In this document: one piece after another, positions 25,865 to 34,903 of the stretch
Layout: each line of letters opens with the position of its first letter
Numbering within the stretch: position 1 is the first letter of the stretch
Origin: Sinorhizobium fredii NGR234
Lineage (GTDB): Bacteria > Pseudomonadota > Alphaproteobacteria > Rhizobiales > Rhizobiaceae
Length of the DNA stretch: 64,000 bases
NCBI RefSeq assembly: GCF_000018545.1
Contig: NC_012586.1
Span: 1,550,001-1,614,000, forward strand
Reading direction: 5' to 3'
Made by a program: the position numbers and the translations under genes
The notes under the pieces: model-generated
Database searches by the model: none
Told to the model about the DNA's origin: nothing
The model's input: only the letters and a program-made list of their open reading frames with translations

Positions 25865-26902
25865 ATGAAGGGCATTCGGCGCCTTGCGCAGCATCTCGAT
25901 ATATCGATCGGAACGGTCTCCCGTGCGTTGAACGGCCGCCCCGATGTGAACGAGGAGACGCGCAGGCGGGTGCTCGCGGCCGCCAAGGAACTCGGCTATG
26001 TGGCGAACCAGTCCGGGCGAAGCCTGCGGCAGGGAACGACCAACATCATCGGCTTCATGATGCAGACCGGAGCGGAGATCACCGGCCAGGGCGACACGTT
26101 CTTCATGAGCGTCTTCGATGGGGTCCAGGCGGTATTCGCCAGGCATAAGCTCGACCTCGTCGCCCTGCTCTGCTCGTCGCAGGAGGACCCGGCCGACTAC
26201 CTGCGCCGCGTGGTGGCCCGCGGCTTTGCCGACGGGATGATCCTGTCGGCAACGCAACGGCACGATCCGCGCGTCGAGCTCCTTTCCGAGCGCAACATTC
26301 CTTTCGTCACGCTTGGCCGAACCCTGACGGATGCCGGCCAGCCCTGGCTCGACCTCGATTTCGAGGGCATGGCGCAGGCGTCCATCGACCGGCTTGTGGC
26401 GCGCGGGCATCGCCGCATCGCCATCACGCGGCCGCACGATGACGTTAACCTTGGCTATGTCTTCGTCGAACGCTGCCGCGAGGCACTGGCGTCGCACGGT
26501 CTCACTCTCGACGAGGACCTGATCTTTCGGTCCACTCCCAACGAGGCGGGCGGATACCAGATCGGCCGTGATCTCCTGGCGCTGGACGACCGCCCGACCG
26601 CAATCGTGCTGATCAATGAAACGATCGCGATCGGCTTTTACCGGGCCTTGTCCGAGGCCGGCGTCAGGCCGGGACGTGATATCGCGGTCATCGGGCGCTA
26701 CAGCCCGCACGCCCAGTTTCTCTCGCCGTCGCTCACGTGCTTCCAGCTGTCGCTGCGAGATCTCGGCGTCGCCTTGGCCGAAACGCTGCTCGCGACCATG
26801 CCGGCCTTCAGGCATCACTACCCATCTACGACAGCGAACACGCTCTGGCCGATGGAGCTCGTCGAAGGCGCGAGCGATGCGCTCTACATCCATCAGTCTT
26901 GA
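25865..26902 (+). CDS. LacI-family transcription repressor
   Basis: 345 residues. The N-terminal helix-turn-helix and hinge (GIRRLAQHLDISIGTVSRAL followed by NGRPDVNEETRRRVLAAA) are textbook LacI, followed by a periplasmic-binding-protein-like sensor domain. The start is set by where the HTH begins; a long in-frame extension upstream runs antisense over the oxidoreductase gene and is not coding. It most likely represses the divergent sugar operon (19494-25729) via the palindrome at 25773 until the sugar or a derivative binds. Confidence 0.92.
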   Translation: MKGIRRLAQHLDISIGTVSRALNGRPDVNEETRRRVLAAAKELGYVANQSGRSLRQGTTNIIGFMMQTGAEITGQGDTFFMSVFDGVQAVFARHKLDLVALLCSSQEDPADYLRRVVARGFADGMILSATQRHDPRVELLSERNIPFVTLGRTLTDAGQPWLDLDFEGMAQASIDRLVARGHRRIAITRPHDDVNLGYVFVERCREALASHGLTLDEDLIFRSTPNEAGGYQIGRDLLALDDRPTAIVLINETIAIGFYRALSEAGVRPGRDIAVIGRYSPHAQFLSPSLTCFQLSLRDLGVALAETLLATMPAFRHHYPSTTANTLWPMELVEGASDALYIHQS

Positions 26903-27222
26903 GTAGCCGCCCTCGCCTTCACTGCAATCCTTGGTAGATGCTCGATCGATCTGCAGCCCGCAGGACGTTAATTCGCCAGATTTGAACTGTAACGCCGCCT
27001 GATGCGGATCATTTTGGATGATCCCGCCGTTTGTAAGCATCTATGAACGCTGCCGGTTCCGGACCGTGTCTCTCGTTTGAGAATTGCCGAGCGTTCCCTG
27101 TCGATCACGATGTTTCGCGTTGATCCGATCGAAATCGAGAAAGTAATTCGATTCAAGAGTGTTAGAGCGGATTTCGAATGTAGTGTCTCGTCTTTCGACT
27201 CCCTCTGTAGAAGGAGATCGCA
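26903..27222. other. Intergenic region, no gene seen
   Basis: 320 bases between the LacI gene and the small secreted-protein gene. No RNA gene, palindrome or supported coding frame was found. A frame on the minus strand runs through it but also crosses the downstream gene and has no credible start site. It ends with the AAGGAGA ribosome-binding site of the gene at 27223. Confidence 0.5.
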
Positions 27223-27525
27223 ATGCGCGGAATTATCTTTTTGCTGGTCGGATTGTCGATAAACACCTTTGCTTACGCTCATGACGCGCCGAGCGGCTGG
27301 AAATATCCGAACTCCTGCTGCTCGAATTACGACTGCCGCCACGTCAACCAGGCGGCCATAAGCGAACGCCCGCAAGGCTACATTATCAACGCGACCGGCG
27401 AGGTCCTCCCCTATTCCGACAGACGCGTGCGCATCTCCCCGGACGGCGAATATCATTGGTGCTCTGCGGCGGGCGAAGACAATGGACGAACGATCTGCCT
27501 TTTTGTCCCGGCGAGAGCTTATTGA
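27223..27525 (+). CDS. Small exported Cys-rich hypothetical protein
   Basis: 100 residues with a signal peptide (MRGIIFLLVGLSINTFAYAH). The mature part has five cysteines: a CC pair and a third Cys in NSCCSNYDCRHV, one in YHWCSAAG and one near the end in RTICLFVPA. The pattern resembles a periplasmic conserved protein seen in Rhizobiales, of unknown function; the Cys/His pattern would allow disulfides or metal binding. A strong AAGGAG site precedes the ATG. Transcription may continue to the protease gene 206 bases downstream. Confidence 0.7.
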   Translation: MRGIIFLLVGLSINTFAYAHDAPSGWKYPNSCCSNYDCRHVNQAAISERPQGYIINATGEVLPYSDRRVRISPDGEYHWCSAAGEDNGRTICLFVPARAY

Positions 27526-27731
27526 GAGCTCGGGAAACGCGAAGCGGTCAGACCTCTCAAACCGTTGACAAGGCAATCAAGCGCCGGCTTCGATCCAGGA
27601 ACGATGCAGCCGCGCCATCGACGTGGATGTCAAAGGCGACGTGGCAGCGTACACTCGATCCCGGGAGCTCTTTGCCGAGAGCGCCGATAAAACGCCGGAG
27701 CTGGACGGCACGGCAGGAGCGTATCGCGGAC

Positions 27732-28859
27732 ATGGCTTGGTCTTTCAGGATTGGAACGATTGCCGGCACGGCGCTTCGCGTGCATGTGACCTTTGCGCTG
27801 CTGCTCGTCTGGATCTGGCTGATGCATTATAGGATCGGCGGCACGCCGGCCGCCCTCGAAGGCGTCGCATTCGTCCTGGCGGTCTTCGCCTGCGTCGTTC
27901 TGCACGAATTCGGCCATATCGCCGCGGCGCGCCATTTCGGCATCAGGACGCCGGATATCACGCTTCTCCCGATTGGCGGCGTCGCCCGGCTCGAGCGCAT
28001 GCCGGAAGAACCGGGGGCGGAATTCGTGATCGCGATCGCCGGACCGCTTGTCAACGTGGCGATCGCCGGCATCATCATTCTCCTGCTCAGGACCTCCGTC
28101 GGCCTCGAACAGATCGCCGGGATCGAGGATCCGCATATGAGCTTCCTGGCGCGGCTCGCCGGGGTGAATGTCTTTCTGGTGCTTTTCAACATGATCCCGG
28201 CCTTTCCCATGGACGGCGGCCGCGTCTTGCGTGCCGCGCTGGCCTCGCGCTTGAGTTGGCCGCGCGCCACGCAGATCGCTGCGATCATCGGCCAAGGCCT
28301 CGCCTTCGTCTTCGGCTTCGTCGGCCTGTTCTACAATCCGCTGCTGATCTTCATCGCGATCTTCGTCTATCTGGCAGCGACCGCGGAAGCGCAGAACGCC
28401 CAGATCCGCGAGGTGTCCGGCAGTGTTCTGGTGAGCGACGTGATGATTACCGAATTCGCAACGCTCGACCGCACGGCGAGCATCGACGAGGCTATCGAAG
28501 CCCTGCTTGCGACGACGCAGCGCGAGTTTCCGGTCGTGGATGCTTCCGGCCATTTCGAGGGCCTGCTGACGCGGGACGATATGATCCGGACCCTGAAGGA
28601 GAAGGGCGCAGCAACACCCGTCGTCCAGGTGATGCGTCGCGACGTGCCGAGGATCCACCATCGCAAACGCCTCGACGAAAGCCTCAGGCTCATGCAGGAA
28701 GCGAGTTCACCTGCGATCGCGGTCATGGACAACATGGACCGCCTGGTCGGCCTGATGACCCATGAAACCATCGGCGAGATGATGATGGTGCGTGCGGCCG
28801 CGGCGGGCCGTTTTCGTTTCGGGCATTTGCGTCACCGCAATCCCGAGGGGCGCAGTTGA
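27732..28859 (+). CDS. Site-2 protease family (M50) with two CBS domains
   Basis: 375 residues from ATG 27732. An N-terminal membrane part carries the zinc site HEFGH (58-62) and the third-ligand motif NMIPAFPMDGGR (153-164), both intact. The C-terminal third (from VSDVMITEFATL) is a CBS pair that in other proteins senses adenine nucleotides. Such rhomboid-like intramembrane metalloproteases cut single-pass proteins such as anti-sigma factors; no candidate substrate gene is adjacent. The stop is 12 bases from the stop of the convergent DUF1772-like gene. Confidence 0.88.
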   Translation: MAWSFRIGTIAGTALRVHVTFALLLVWIWLMHYRIGGTPAALEGVAFVLAVFACVVLHEFGHIAAARHFGIRTPDITLLPIGGVARLERMPEEPGAEFVIAIAGPLVNVAIAGIIILLLRTSVGLEQIAGIEDPHMSFLARLAGVNVFLVLFNMIPAFPMDGGRVLRAALASRLSWPRATQIAAIIGQGLAFVFGFVGLFYNPLLIFIAIFVYLAATAEAQNAQIREVSGSVLVSDVMITEFATLDRTASIDEAIEALLATTQREFPVVDASGHFEGLLTRDDMIRTLKEKGAATPVVQVMRRDVPRIHHRKRLDESLRLMQEASSPAIAVMDNMDRLVGLMTHETIGEMMMVRAAAAGRFRFGHLRHRNPEGRS

Positions 28860-28871
28860 GCCCAATTGTGC

Positions 28872-29366
28872 CTAGCTGATCCCCGCCGGCAGACGCGGTG
28901 CCAGCGCGGAGGCGCATAGGAACGCGAAAGCCGTCAGCTTCGCGGCAGCCACCACCATGTGGCCGATCTCCCATCGCAACCGTACGGCGTCGAAATCCGG
29001 CGGAATGAATTCGGGCTTCCAAGTGGCCACTATCGCATTGGCGGGTGCAACGATTGTGAACCAGGCCGCCAAACCGGCCGTCAGCAGCCCTGCGCCAGCC
29101 AAGGCAAACCAGAAGGCCGGCCTCTCGTTGGCGACTAGATAGGCCAAAACCGAGGCCATCAGGATGGACCCGACGTCGAGCGGCGCGCCGACCTTGGCGA
29201 ACAACGCGAATTGGCCGTTGAAGACTGTCGCCTCGCGCCAAAGCTCCGGCGACCATACGCTCAGCCGCGGCGGCGCTTCGAGAACATGCGCGAATGACGG
29301 ACCCAAACTCAATGCGGTGAGAACGAGCGACGCGAAAGCCGCCAAGTAAAGGATCATGGCTTTCAC
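28872..29366 (-). CDS. DUF1772-like integral membrane protein
   Basis: 164 residues, four hydrophobic helices and a WEIGHMVVAAAKL motif in the last third, consistent with the DUF1772/anthrone-oxygenase-like membrane family. Function unknown. The start may be GTG 29366 or ATG 29357 (MILYLAAF); the latter lacks a well-placed ribosome-binding site. Its gene is divergent from the S41-type protease gene, 167 bases away. Confidence 0.65.
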   Translation of the reverse strand: MKAMILYLAAFASLVLTALSLGPSFAHVLEAPPRLSVWSPELWREATVFNGQFALFAKVGAPLDVGSILMASVLAYLVANERPAFWFALAGAGLLTAGLAAWFTIVAPANAIVATWKPEFIPPDFDAVRLRWEIGHMVVAAAKLTAFAFLCASALAPRLPAGIS

Positions 29367-29533
29367 GGATCCGAAGCTCCGTCAGCCGAACCCCCACGCG
29401 CCGTGCTTGTTCCGGGAAGAGGCCGGAACGAACTGGCTACGCCGCTTCACGGAATGTTGTTGATGGAAGCCTCGATCCGACTGCCGCTTTGCGGATACAG
29501 TTGGCGCATTGATGGAAACATGGCTCCGCGACG

Positions 29534-30781
29534 ATGAAACCGTTCGGCCCCCTGCCCTTCGTGCTCCTGCTCCTGCTCGTGCCCGCCCAAGGCTTCGCCC
29601 TGGATCTGCCCCGCTCCGGCCATTCCGTGTTCGACCGCGCCGTCGAGCTGGTCGTCGACAATTTCTATGACGCATCGGCGCTCGATCGATTCGGCGCTGC
29701 GGTCCGCCGCCAAGTGACGGATGAGCGCGAAGCGCTGACGGCAAAGAGCCCTGGGGAGCGCGTCGACGCGGCGGTCGAGAGCGTGCTCGCCAGTCTCGGC
29801 GTTTCACATACCGCCCGCTTCACCGCCGATACGATCGACTACTATGAACTGGCCGACATATTCCGTTTTGCCATCCGCAACGACATCAAACGCCTGTTTC
29901 CGCCGGACGGCGAGGTTCGCTATGCCGGGATCGGCATGGTTACGCACCTCGAAGGCGGGCTGCGCTTCGCCAGCGATGTCTATGACGGGGCGCCCGCCGC
30001 CCGGGCAGGCATCAGGGTCGGCGACGAGATCCTCTCCGTGGACGGCCTGCCGTACCGTGAGATCGCATCGTTCAAAGACAAGGCCGGGCGCACTGTCGAC
30101 GTCCGGCTGCGCCGGCGTCGGGAGGCGCCGCCAATCACCGTCACGGTCGCCGTCGAGCGTCTGCAGCCGCTGCGCACATTCGAGAAGGCGATAGAGAGCA
30201 GCATTGCGGTCACCGAGCGGGAGGGCCGGCGCATCGGCTATCTGCGGCTCTGGACCCTCTCCACCCGCGACGGCCTCGAGATCGTCGCCCGCGAGCTCGC
30301 AAGGGGCCGCCTCAAGGACGCTGACGGCGTTGTCGTCGACTTGCGCGGCCGTTGGGGCGGGGGTCCACCGGACGCAGCGGACCTTTTCGTCGGGGGCGTA
30401 CCGACATTCCGGCTGATCTCGCGGGACGGCAAGGACATGCTCGGAACCGTTCGCTGGCGCCGGCCGGTGGTGGCGATCATCGATGAGGGTTCGAGAAGCG
30501 GCCTCGAGCTCTTCGCCCACGCCCTGAAGGTGAATGGCATACCCCTCGTCGGCGCGCGCACAGCCGGCGCACTGCTCGCCGGCCGGGCCTTTCTTCTTCC
30601 CGATGACAGCCTTCTGGAAGTGGCGGTCTCCGATGCGGTCATCGACGACGGTCTGCGCCTCGAAGGTCGCGGCGTCGAACCGGACATTGCCGCGTCGTTC
30701 AGCCTACCCTATGCGGCGGGGCGCGACCCGCAACTCGACGCCGCAATGGAGGAGATGCAGCGCATTCTCGCCAAGGGTTGA
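29534..30781 (+). CDS. S41-type (C-terminal processing protease-like) protein with PDZ domain
   Basis: 415 residues with a signal peptide (MKPFGPLPFVLLLLLVPAQGFA). The PDZ domain centres on YAGIGMVTHLEGG...GAPAARAGIRVGDEILSVDG. The tail-protease core follows, with the catalytic-serine region IIDEGSRSGLELFA (Ser320/322) and the conserved LEGRGVEPDI near the end. The position of the catalytic Lys in CtpA-type enzymes (T-x-GKG) reads TAGALL here, so the Ser-Lys dyad seems lost. It may be an inactive homologue or use other residues. Location is predicted periplasmic. No operon partner. Confidence 0.75.
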   Translation: MKPFGPLPFVLLLLLVPAQGFALDLPRSGHSVFDRAVELVVDNFYDASALDRFGAAVRRQVTDEREALTAKSPGERVDAAVESVLASLGVSHTARFTADTIDYYELADIFRFAIRNDIKRLFPPDGEVRYAGIGMVTHLEGGLRFASDVYDGAPAARAGIRVGDEILSVDGLPYREIASFKDKAGRTVDVRLRRRREAPPITVTVAVERLQPLRTFEKAIESSIAVTEREGRRIGYLRLWTLSTRDGLEIVARELARGRLKDADGVVVDLRGRWGGGPPDAADLFVGGVPTFRLISRDGKDMLGTVRWRRPVVAIIDEGSRSGLELFAHALKVNGIPLVGARTAGALLAGRAFLLPDDSLLEVAVSDAVIDDGLRLEGRGVEPDIAASFSLPYAAGRDPQLDAAMEEMQRILAKG

Positions 30782-30808
30782 AGGGCTCTGCCACCCGTCG
30801 GCCGCGCC

Positions 30809-31807
30809 CTACTCGCTCTGGCGGAAACTGCGGATGCGATCGAACAGAACGGCGAGCACCGTCGCCCCGCCGATGAACGTTCCCTGCCAGAAGGCGTTGA
30901 TGCCGAGCAGGCCGAGGCTGTTGCGGATCACCTCGATCAGGGCCGCACCGATCAGGGCGCCGGAAGCCGTACCGACCCCGCCCGCCAGGTTGGCGCCGCC
31001 GATGACCGCCGCGGCGATCACCTGAAGCTCCATGCCGGCGCCGATATTGGTGGTGACGGCGCCGAGCCAGCCGGTCTGGATGATGCCGGCCACGCCCGCC
31101 GAAAGCGCCGAAATCATGTAGACGGCAACCTTGATCCGGCGGACCGGAACGCCGGTCAGCGTCGCGGCGTGCTCGTTGCCGCCGATTGCGAAGACGTAGC
31201 GGCCGAACTTCGTCCAGCGCAGCACGAAGCCTGTCAGCAGCGCCAGCACGATCATGTAGATCACCGGATTGGCGATCCCCAGGAACCAGGCGCCGCCGCC
31301 GAGCGCCAGCAGCATGTCGTGATCCGGGCCGAACTGGAAGACGACGGTATTGTTGGAGGCGACCATCGCCAGGCTGCGCGCGATCGACAGCATGCCGAGC
31401 GTGATGACGAAGGGTGGAAAGCCGAGATAGGCGATCATGACGCCGTTGAACCCCCCGATGACGAGGGCCGTGCCGACCGAAGCGGCTATCCCGACCTCGA
31501 TGCTGTAGCCGGCATTCATCACCACCGCGAGCACCATGCTGCAGAGGCACAGGACCGAGCCGACCGACAGGTCGATGCCGCCGGTGATGATCACCAGCGT
31601 CATTCCGAGCGCAATGATCGCCACGAAGGTGAAATTGCGGGTGATGTTGTAGAGGTTCTTCGGCGTCGCGAAGGTATCCGTCGCCACCGACAGGAAGAGG
31701 CAGGCCAGAATGACGGCGATCAGCACCCAGAACGTCTGGCTTGCCAGAACCGAGGTGACCCAGCTCTGCTGTTTCTGCCCGATCGCCCGATCCAAGGTAA
31801 TTGCCAT
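30809..31807 (-). CDS. Sugar ABC transporter permease (CUT2, RbsC-like)
   Basis: 332 residues, nine to ten membrane helices, with IIALGMTLVIITGGIDLSVGSVLCL and the GGANLAGGVGTASGAL loop of BPD_transp_2 permeases. It follows the ATPase gene by 27 bases on the minus strand and is convergent with the S41-type gene. It forms the channel of the importer whose binding protein is encoded at 33851. Confidence 0.88.
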   Translation of the reverse strand: MAITLDRAIGQKQQSWVTSVLASQTFWVLIAVILACLFLSVATDTFATPKNLYNITRNFTFVAIIALGMTLVIITGGIDLSVGSVLCLCSMVLAVVMNAGYSIEVGIAASVGTALVIGGFNGVMIAYLGFPPFVITLGMLSIARSLAMVASNNTVVFQFGPDHDMLLALGGGAWFLGIANPVIYMIVLALLTGFVLRWTKFGRYVFAIGGNEHAATLTGVPVRRIKVAVYMISALSAGVAGIIQTGWLGAVTTNIGAGMELQVIAAAVIGGANLAGGVGTASGALIGAALIEVIRNSLGLLGINAFWQGTFIGGATVLAVLFDRIRSFRQSE

Positions 31808-31834
31808 GACCGACCTTCGCTTTCCCTGCTCTAG

Positions 31835-32575
31835 CTAGACCTTTTCGATCGCCCCCGTGATCAGGCCCGTGACCTCTTCCGGCGAACTCGCCGCAATCGC
31901 CTTGTCTGCAACCTTCCGGCCGCGCCGCATCACGATGACGCGATCGGCAACGTCGAAGACATCAGGCATGCGGTGGCTGATCAGCACGACGGCGATGCCG
32001 CGGTCGCGCAATTGGCGAATGAGATTCAGCACTTCCGCCACCTGGCGGACCGAGATCGCCGCCGTCGGTTCGTCCATCAGCACGATCTTCGCTTCCGAAA
32101 GCATGGTGCGGGCGATTGCCACCGCCTGCCGCTGCCCGCCCGACATCTGCTTGACGAGGTCGCGCGGCCGCGTTTCGGACTTCAATTCCTTGAATATCTC
32201 TCCGGCGCGCCGGTACATCGACTTGTAATCGAGTATGCGCAATGGACCGACGCCGCGCCGCAATTCGCGCCCGAGGAAGACGTTCGCCGCCGCCGTCAGA
32301 TTATCGCAGAGCGCCAGGTCCTGGTAGACGATCTCGATGCCGTGCTGGCGGGCTTCGACAGGGCGGTGCATGACGAGTTCGGCACCATTCATGCGCATGC
32401 TACCGTGGCTCGGCCGATAGTTGCCGGCGATCATCTTGACGATGGTGGACTTGCCGGCGCCGTTGTCGCCCATGAGACCGACCACCTCGCCCGCCTGGAG
32501 CGAAAACGACACGTCGTTGACCGCCTGGATGGCGCCAAAATGCTTGGAAATGTTGGCGAGTTCGAGAACCGCCAC
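31835..32575 (-). CDS. Sugar ABC transporter ATPase, single-domain CUT2 type (FrcA-like)
   Basis: 246 residues from GTG 32575, chosen for the GGGAGG site 5 bases upstream. It has one ABC domain: Walker A GDNGAGKST, signature MSGGQRQAVAIARTM, Walker B IVLMDEPTAA. Most CUT2 ATPases are double-domain proteins of about 500 residues; the single-domain form is known from the fructose importer FrcBCA of S. meliloti, which this resembles. Two copies would act as a homodimer. Confidence 0.87.
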   Translation of the reverse strand: MAVLELANISKHFGAIQAVNDVSFSLQAGEVVGLMGDNGAGKSTIVKMIAGNYRPSHGSMRMNGAELVMHRPVEARQHGIEIVYQDLALCDNLTAAANVFLGRELRRGVGPLRILDYKSMYRRAGEIFKELKSETRPRDLVKQMSGGQRQAVAIARTMLSEAKIVLMDEPTAAISVRQVAEVLNLIRQLRDRGIAVVLISHRMPDVFDVADRVIVMRRGRKVADKAIAASSPEEVTGLITGAIEKV

Positions 32576-32759
32576 GATAGCCTCCCGATACCTGTTGCCG
32601 AAGCTGCGCTTCGAGCATACCTCGCTTGGCAAAAGCCGATATGCCGCCGCCGCCCGGGTCTCCTCCCCCAGGGGAATGCGATCTCCATTTACGCAAATGC
32701 GCGGAACAGCGTCAATCAATCGTCCTACAAATAAAGACGTACATGCGCGCGAACTCATA

Positions 32760-32770
32760 TTGTATTACAA
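32760..32770. promoter_or_regulatory. Possible FadR-type GntR operator
   Basis: TTGTATTACAA is a perfect 5-1-5 inverted repeat that fits the FadR-subfamily consensus t-x-GTa-x-tAC-x-a. It lies 185 bases upstream of the ATPase gene and 53 upstream of the divergent epimerase-like gene, so it could control both. No GntR gene is next to it. Confidence 0.4.
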
Positions 32771-32823
32771 ATATTCGTTGACGCGCGCAGCGCGTGGATA
32801 TTAGCTATCAGCAGGAGGAGAGC

Positions 32824-33804
32824 ATGCTGATCCTTGTCACCGGGGCAACGGGCAAGGTCGGACAGCATCTCATCGCTGGGCTGCTTGACGATCCGCGTTT
32901 TTCCAGGGCGCGCATCCGTGCGCTTTGCCACAACCGCCTGTGTGCCGAGACAGACCGTGTCGAAGTGTTCCGCGGCTCGATCGCCGAGCGCGACGTCGCG
33001 GCCCGCGCGCTCGTCGGAGTAACGCACGTCGTCCATCTCGCCACCTGCAAGGAAACGCCCGACAGCGTCATGGACGTGACGGTCAAGGGCCTGTTCTGGC
33101 TGCTCGAGGAATTCCGCTTGAGCGAGACCGGCCGGCAGTTCATCCTCATCGGCGGCGATGCCGGCGTCGGCCACTTCCACTATCGTCACGATGGCCCCAT
33201 CACCGAGGCGACCCCGCATCGGGCCTATCCGGGCTGCTACGCCCTGTCGAAGGTGCTCGAAGAGGTGATGCTGGAGCAGTATGGCATCCAGTACGGCATC
33301 AACGGCTGCTGCCTGCGCGCGCCCTGGATCATGGAGAAGGACGACTTCAAATTCTCTCTATCCTTCGGCGACGATGTGTTCGGAGGCCCGGTCTGGAAGG
33401 ACCTCGTCCCTGAAGCCGATGCGAGGCGCTATGCGAAGGACGGCACGGTGCCGTTGCTGCTGGACGCCGACGGGCGACCGCTGAAGCGCAATTTCGTCCA
33501 TGTCGACGACCTGGTCTCGGCGATATTGGCGGCAATCGATAACCCCCGCGCGGTCCGGCAGCTCTTCAACGTCTCGATGGATCGACCGGTCGATTACGGC
33601 GAAGTCGCCACCTATCTCGCCCGCACGCGCGGTCTCGGCTTCATCGACATTCCGAGCCGCTTCCACTCCAACTGGATGGACAACAGCAAGGCCAAATATC
33701 TGCTGGACTGGCAACCCGGCTACGATCTCGAGAAGCTTATAGACTCGGCCTGGCAGTACGAACGCGCGGAGGAGGATCCGCGCATCGTCTGGTACCCCGG
33801 CTGA
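32824..33804 (+). CDS. NAD-dependent epimerase/dehydratase family protein
   Basis: 326 residues of the extended SDR family: Rossmann motif VTGATGKVG at the N-terminus, catalytic Tyr/Lys in CYALSKVLEE (YxxxK), and a C-terminal substrate domain. Members act on nucleotide sugars or free sugar acids (for example uronate dehydrogenase). It starts at ATG 32824 after an AGGAGGAG site, and stands 46 bases upstream of the sugar-binding protein gene, so it probably processes the imported sugar. The substrate is not evident. Confidence 0.85.
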   Translation: MLILVTGATGKVGQHLIAGLLDDPRFSRARIRALCHNRLCAETDRVEVFRGSIAERDVAARALVGVTHVVHLATCKETPDSVMDVTVKGLFWLLEEFRLSETGRQFILIGGDAGVGHFHYRHDGPITEATPHRAYPGCYALSKVLEEVMLEQYGIQYGINGCCLRAPWIMEKDDFKFSLSFGDDVFGGPVWKDLVPEADARRYAKDGTVPLLLDADGRPLKRNFVHVDDLVSAILAAIDNPRAVRQLFNVSMDRPVDYGEVATYLARTRGLGFIDIPSRFHSNWMDNSKAKYLLDWQPGYDLEKLIDSAWQYERAEEDPRIVWYPG

Positions 33805-33850
33805 CTGGTGTCGCGGACATGAGGTGTCCGTGCGTTCAAGGGAGGAAAGC

Positions 33851-34840
33851 ATGAGAAAGGCGTTATTGCTTGCCGCGGCCGTCCTGGCGCTCAGTGCCGG
33901 AACCGCTCTGGCCCAGAAGAAGCAGCTTGTCATTGTCGTGAAAGGCCTCGACAACCCGTTCTTCGAGGCGATCAACCAGGGCTGCCAGAAGTGGAACAAG
34001 GAAAATCCGGATTCGGAATATGAGTGCTTCTACACCGGCCCCGCCTCGACATCCGACGAGGCCGGCGAGGCGCAGATCGTCCAGGACATGCTGGGCAAGG
34101 CGGATACGGCGGCGATCGCCATTTCGCCCTCGAACGCCAAGCTCATCGCCCAGACGCTCAAGACCGCCAATCCGACAGTCCCTGTCATGACGCTGGATGC
34201 GGACCTCGCGGCCGAGGATTCAGCGCTGCGCAAGACCTATCTCGGTACGGACAATTACCTGATGGGGTTCCGCATCGGCGAGTACATCAAGAAGGGCAAG
34301 CCGAATGGCGGCAAGATCTGCACCATCGAAGGCAATCCCGGCGCCGACAACATCCTGCGCCGCGCCCAAGGCATGCGCGACGCGCTGACCGGTCAGAAAG
34401 GGCTGGCGGAACTCAAGGGCGAAGGCGGGTGGACGGAAGTCGCCGGCTGCCCGGTCTTCACCAATGACGACGGCGCCAAGGGCGTGCAGGCAATGACGGA
34501 CATCCTTGCCGCCAATCCCGACCTCGATGCCTTCGGCATCATGGGCGGCTGGCCGCTGTTCGGCGCGCCGCAGCCTTACCGCGACCTGTTCAAGCCGATG
34601 GCCGACAAGATTTCCAAGAACGAATTCGTCATCGGCGCTGCCGATACGATCGGCGAGGAAGTGGCCATCGCCAAGGAGGGTCTGGTGACCGCCCTCGTCG
34701 GGCAGCGGCCCTTCGAGATGGGCTACAAGGCGCCCTCGGTGATGATGGACCTGATCGCCGGCAAGCCGGTCGAGGATCCGGTCTTTACCGGTCTCGACGA
34801 ATGCACCAAGGACACCGCGGATACCTGCATCCAGAAGTGA
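33851..34840 (+). CDS. Sugar ABC transporter substrate-binding protein (CUT2)
   Basis: 329 residues with a signal peptide (cut after ...GTALA). The mature start QKKQLVIVVKGLDNPFFEAINQG is typical of ribose/xylose-type periplasmic binding proteins. Four cysteines (CQKW, YECFY, ICTIEG, GCPVF) and two at the C-terminus are more than usual and may form disulfides. The ATG follows GGAGGAAAGC. It works with the permease and ATPase encoded on the other strand at 30809-32575. Confidence 0.9.
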   Translation: MRKALLLAAAVLALSAGTALAQKKQLVIVVKGLDNPFFEAINQGCQKWNKENPDSEYECFYTGPASTSDEAGEAQIVQDMLGKADTAAIAISPSNAKLIAQTLKTANPTVPVMTLDADLAAEDSALRKTYLGTDNYLMGFRIGEYIKKGKPNGGKICTIEGNPGADNILRRAQGMRDALTGQKGLAELKGEGGWTEVAGCPVFTNDDGAKGVQAMTDILAANPDLDAFGIMGGWPLFGAPQPYRDLFKPMADKISKNEFVIGAADTIGEEVAIAKEGLVTALVGQRPFEMGYKAPSVMMDLIAGKPVEDPVFTGLDECTKDTADTCIQK

Positions 34841-34850
34841 TCTTCCGGCA

Positions 34851-34884
34851 GACGGATCGGCGGCCTTGGCGTTGCCGATCCGTC
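34851..34884. terminator. Terminator-like hairpin between convergent genes
   Basis: GACGGATCGGC (34851-34861) and GCCGATCCGTC (34874-34884) form a perfect 11-base-pair stem with a 12-base loop. It lies between the stops of the binding-protein gene (plus) and exsH (minus), so it can serve both. No U-run follows, so it may act as a 3' stabiliser as well. Confidence 0.7.
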
Positions 34885-34903
34885 AAGCCCTGCTCGTCAT
34901 CGT

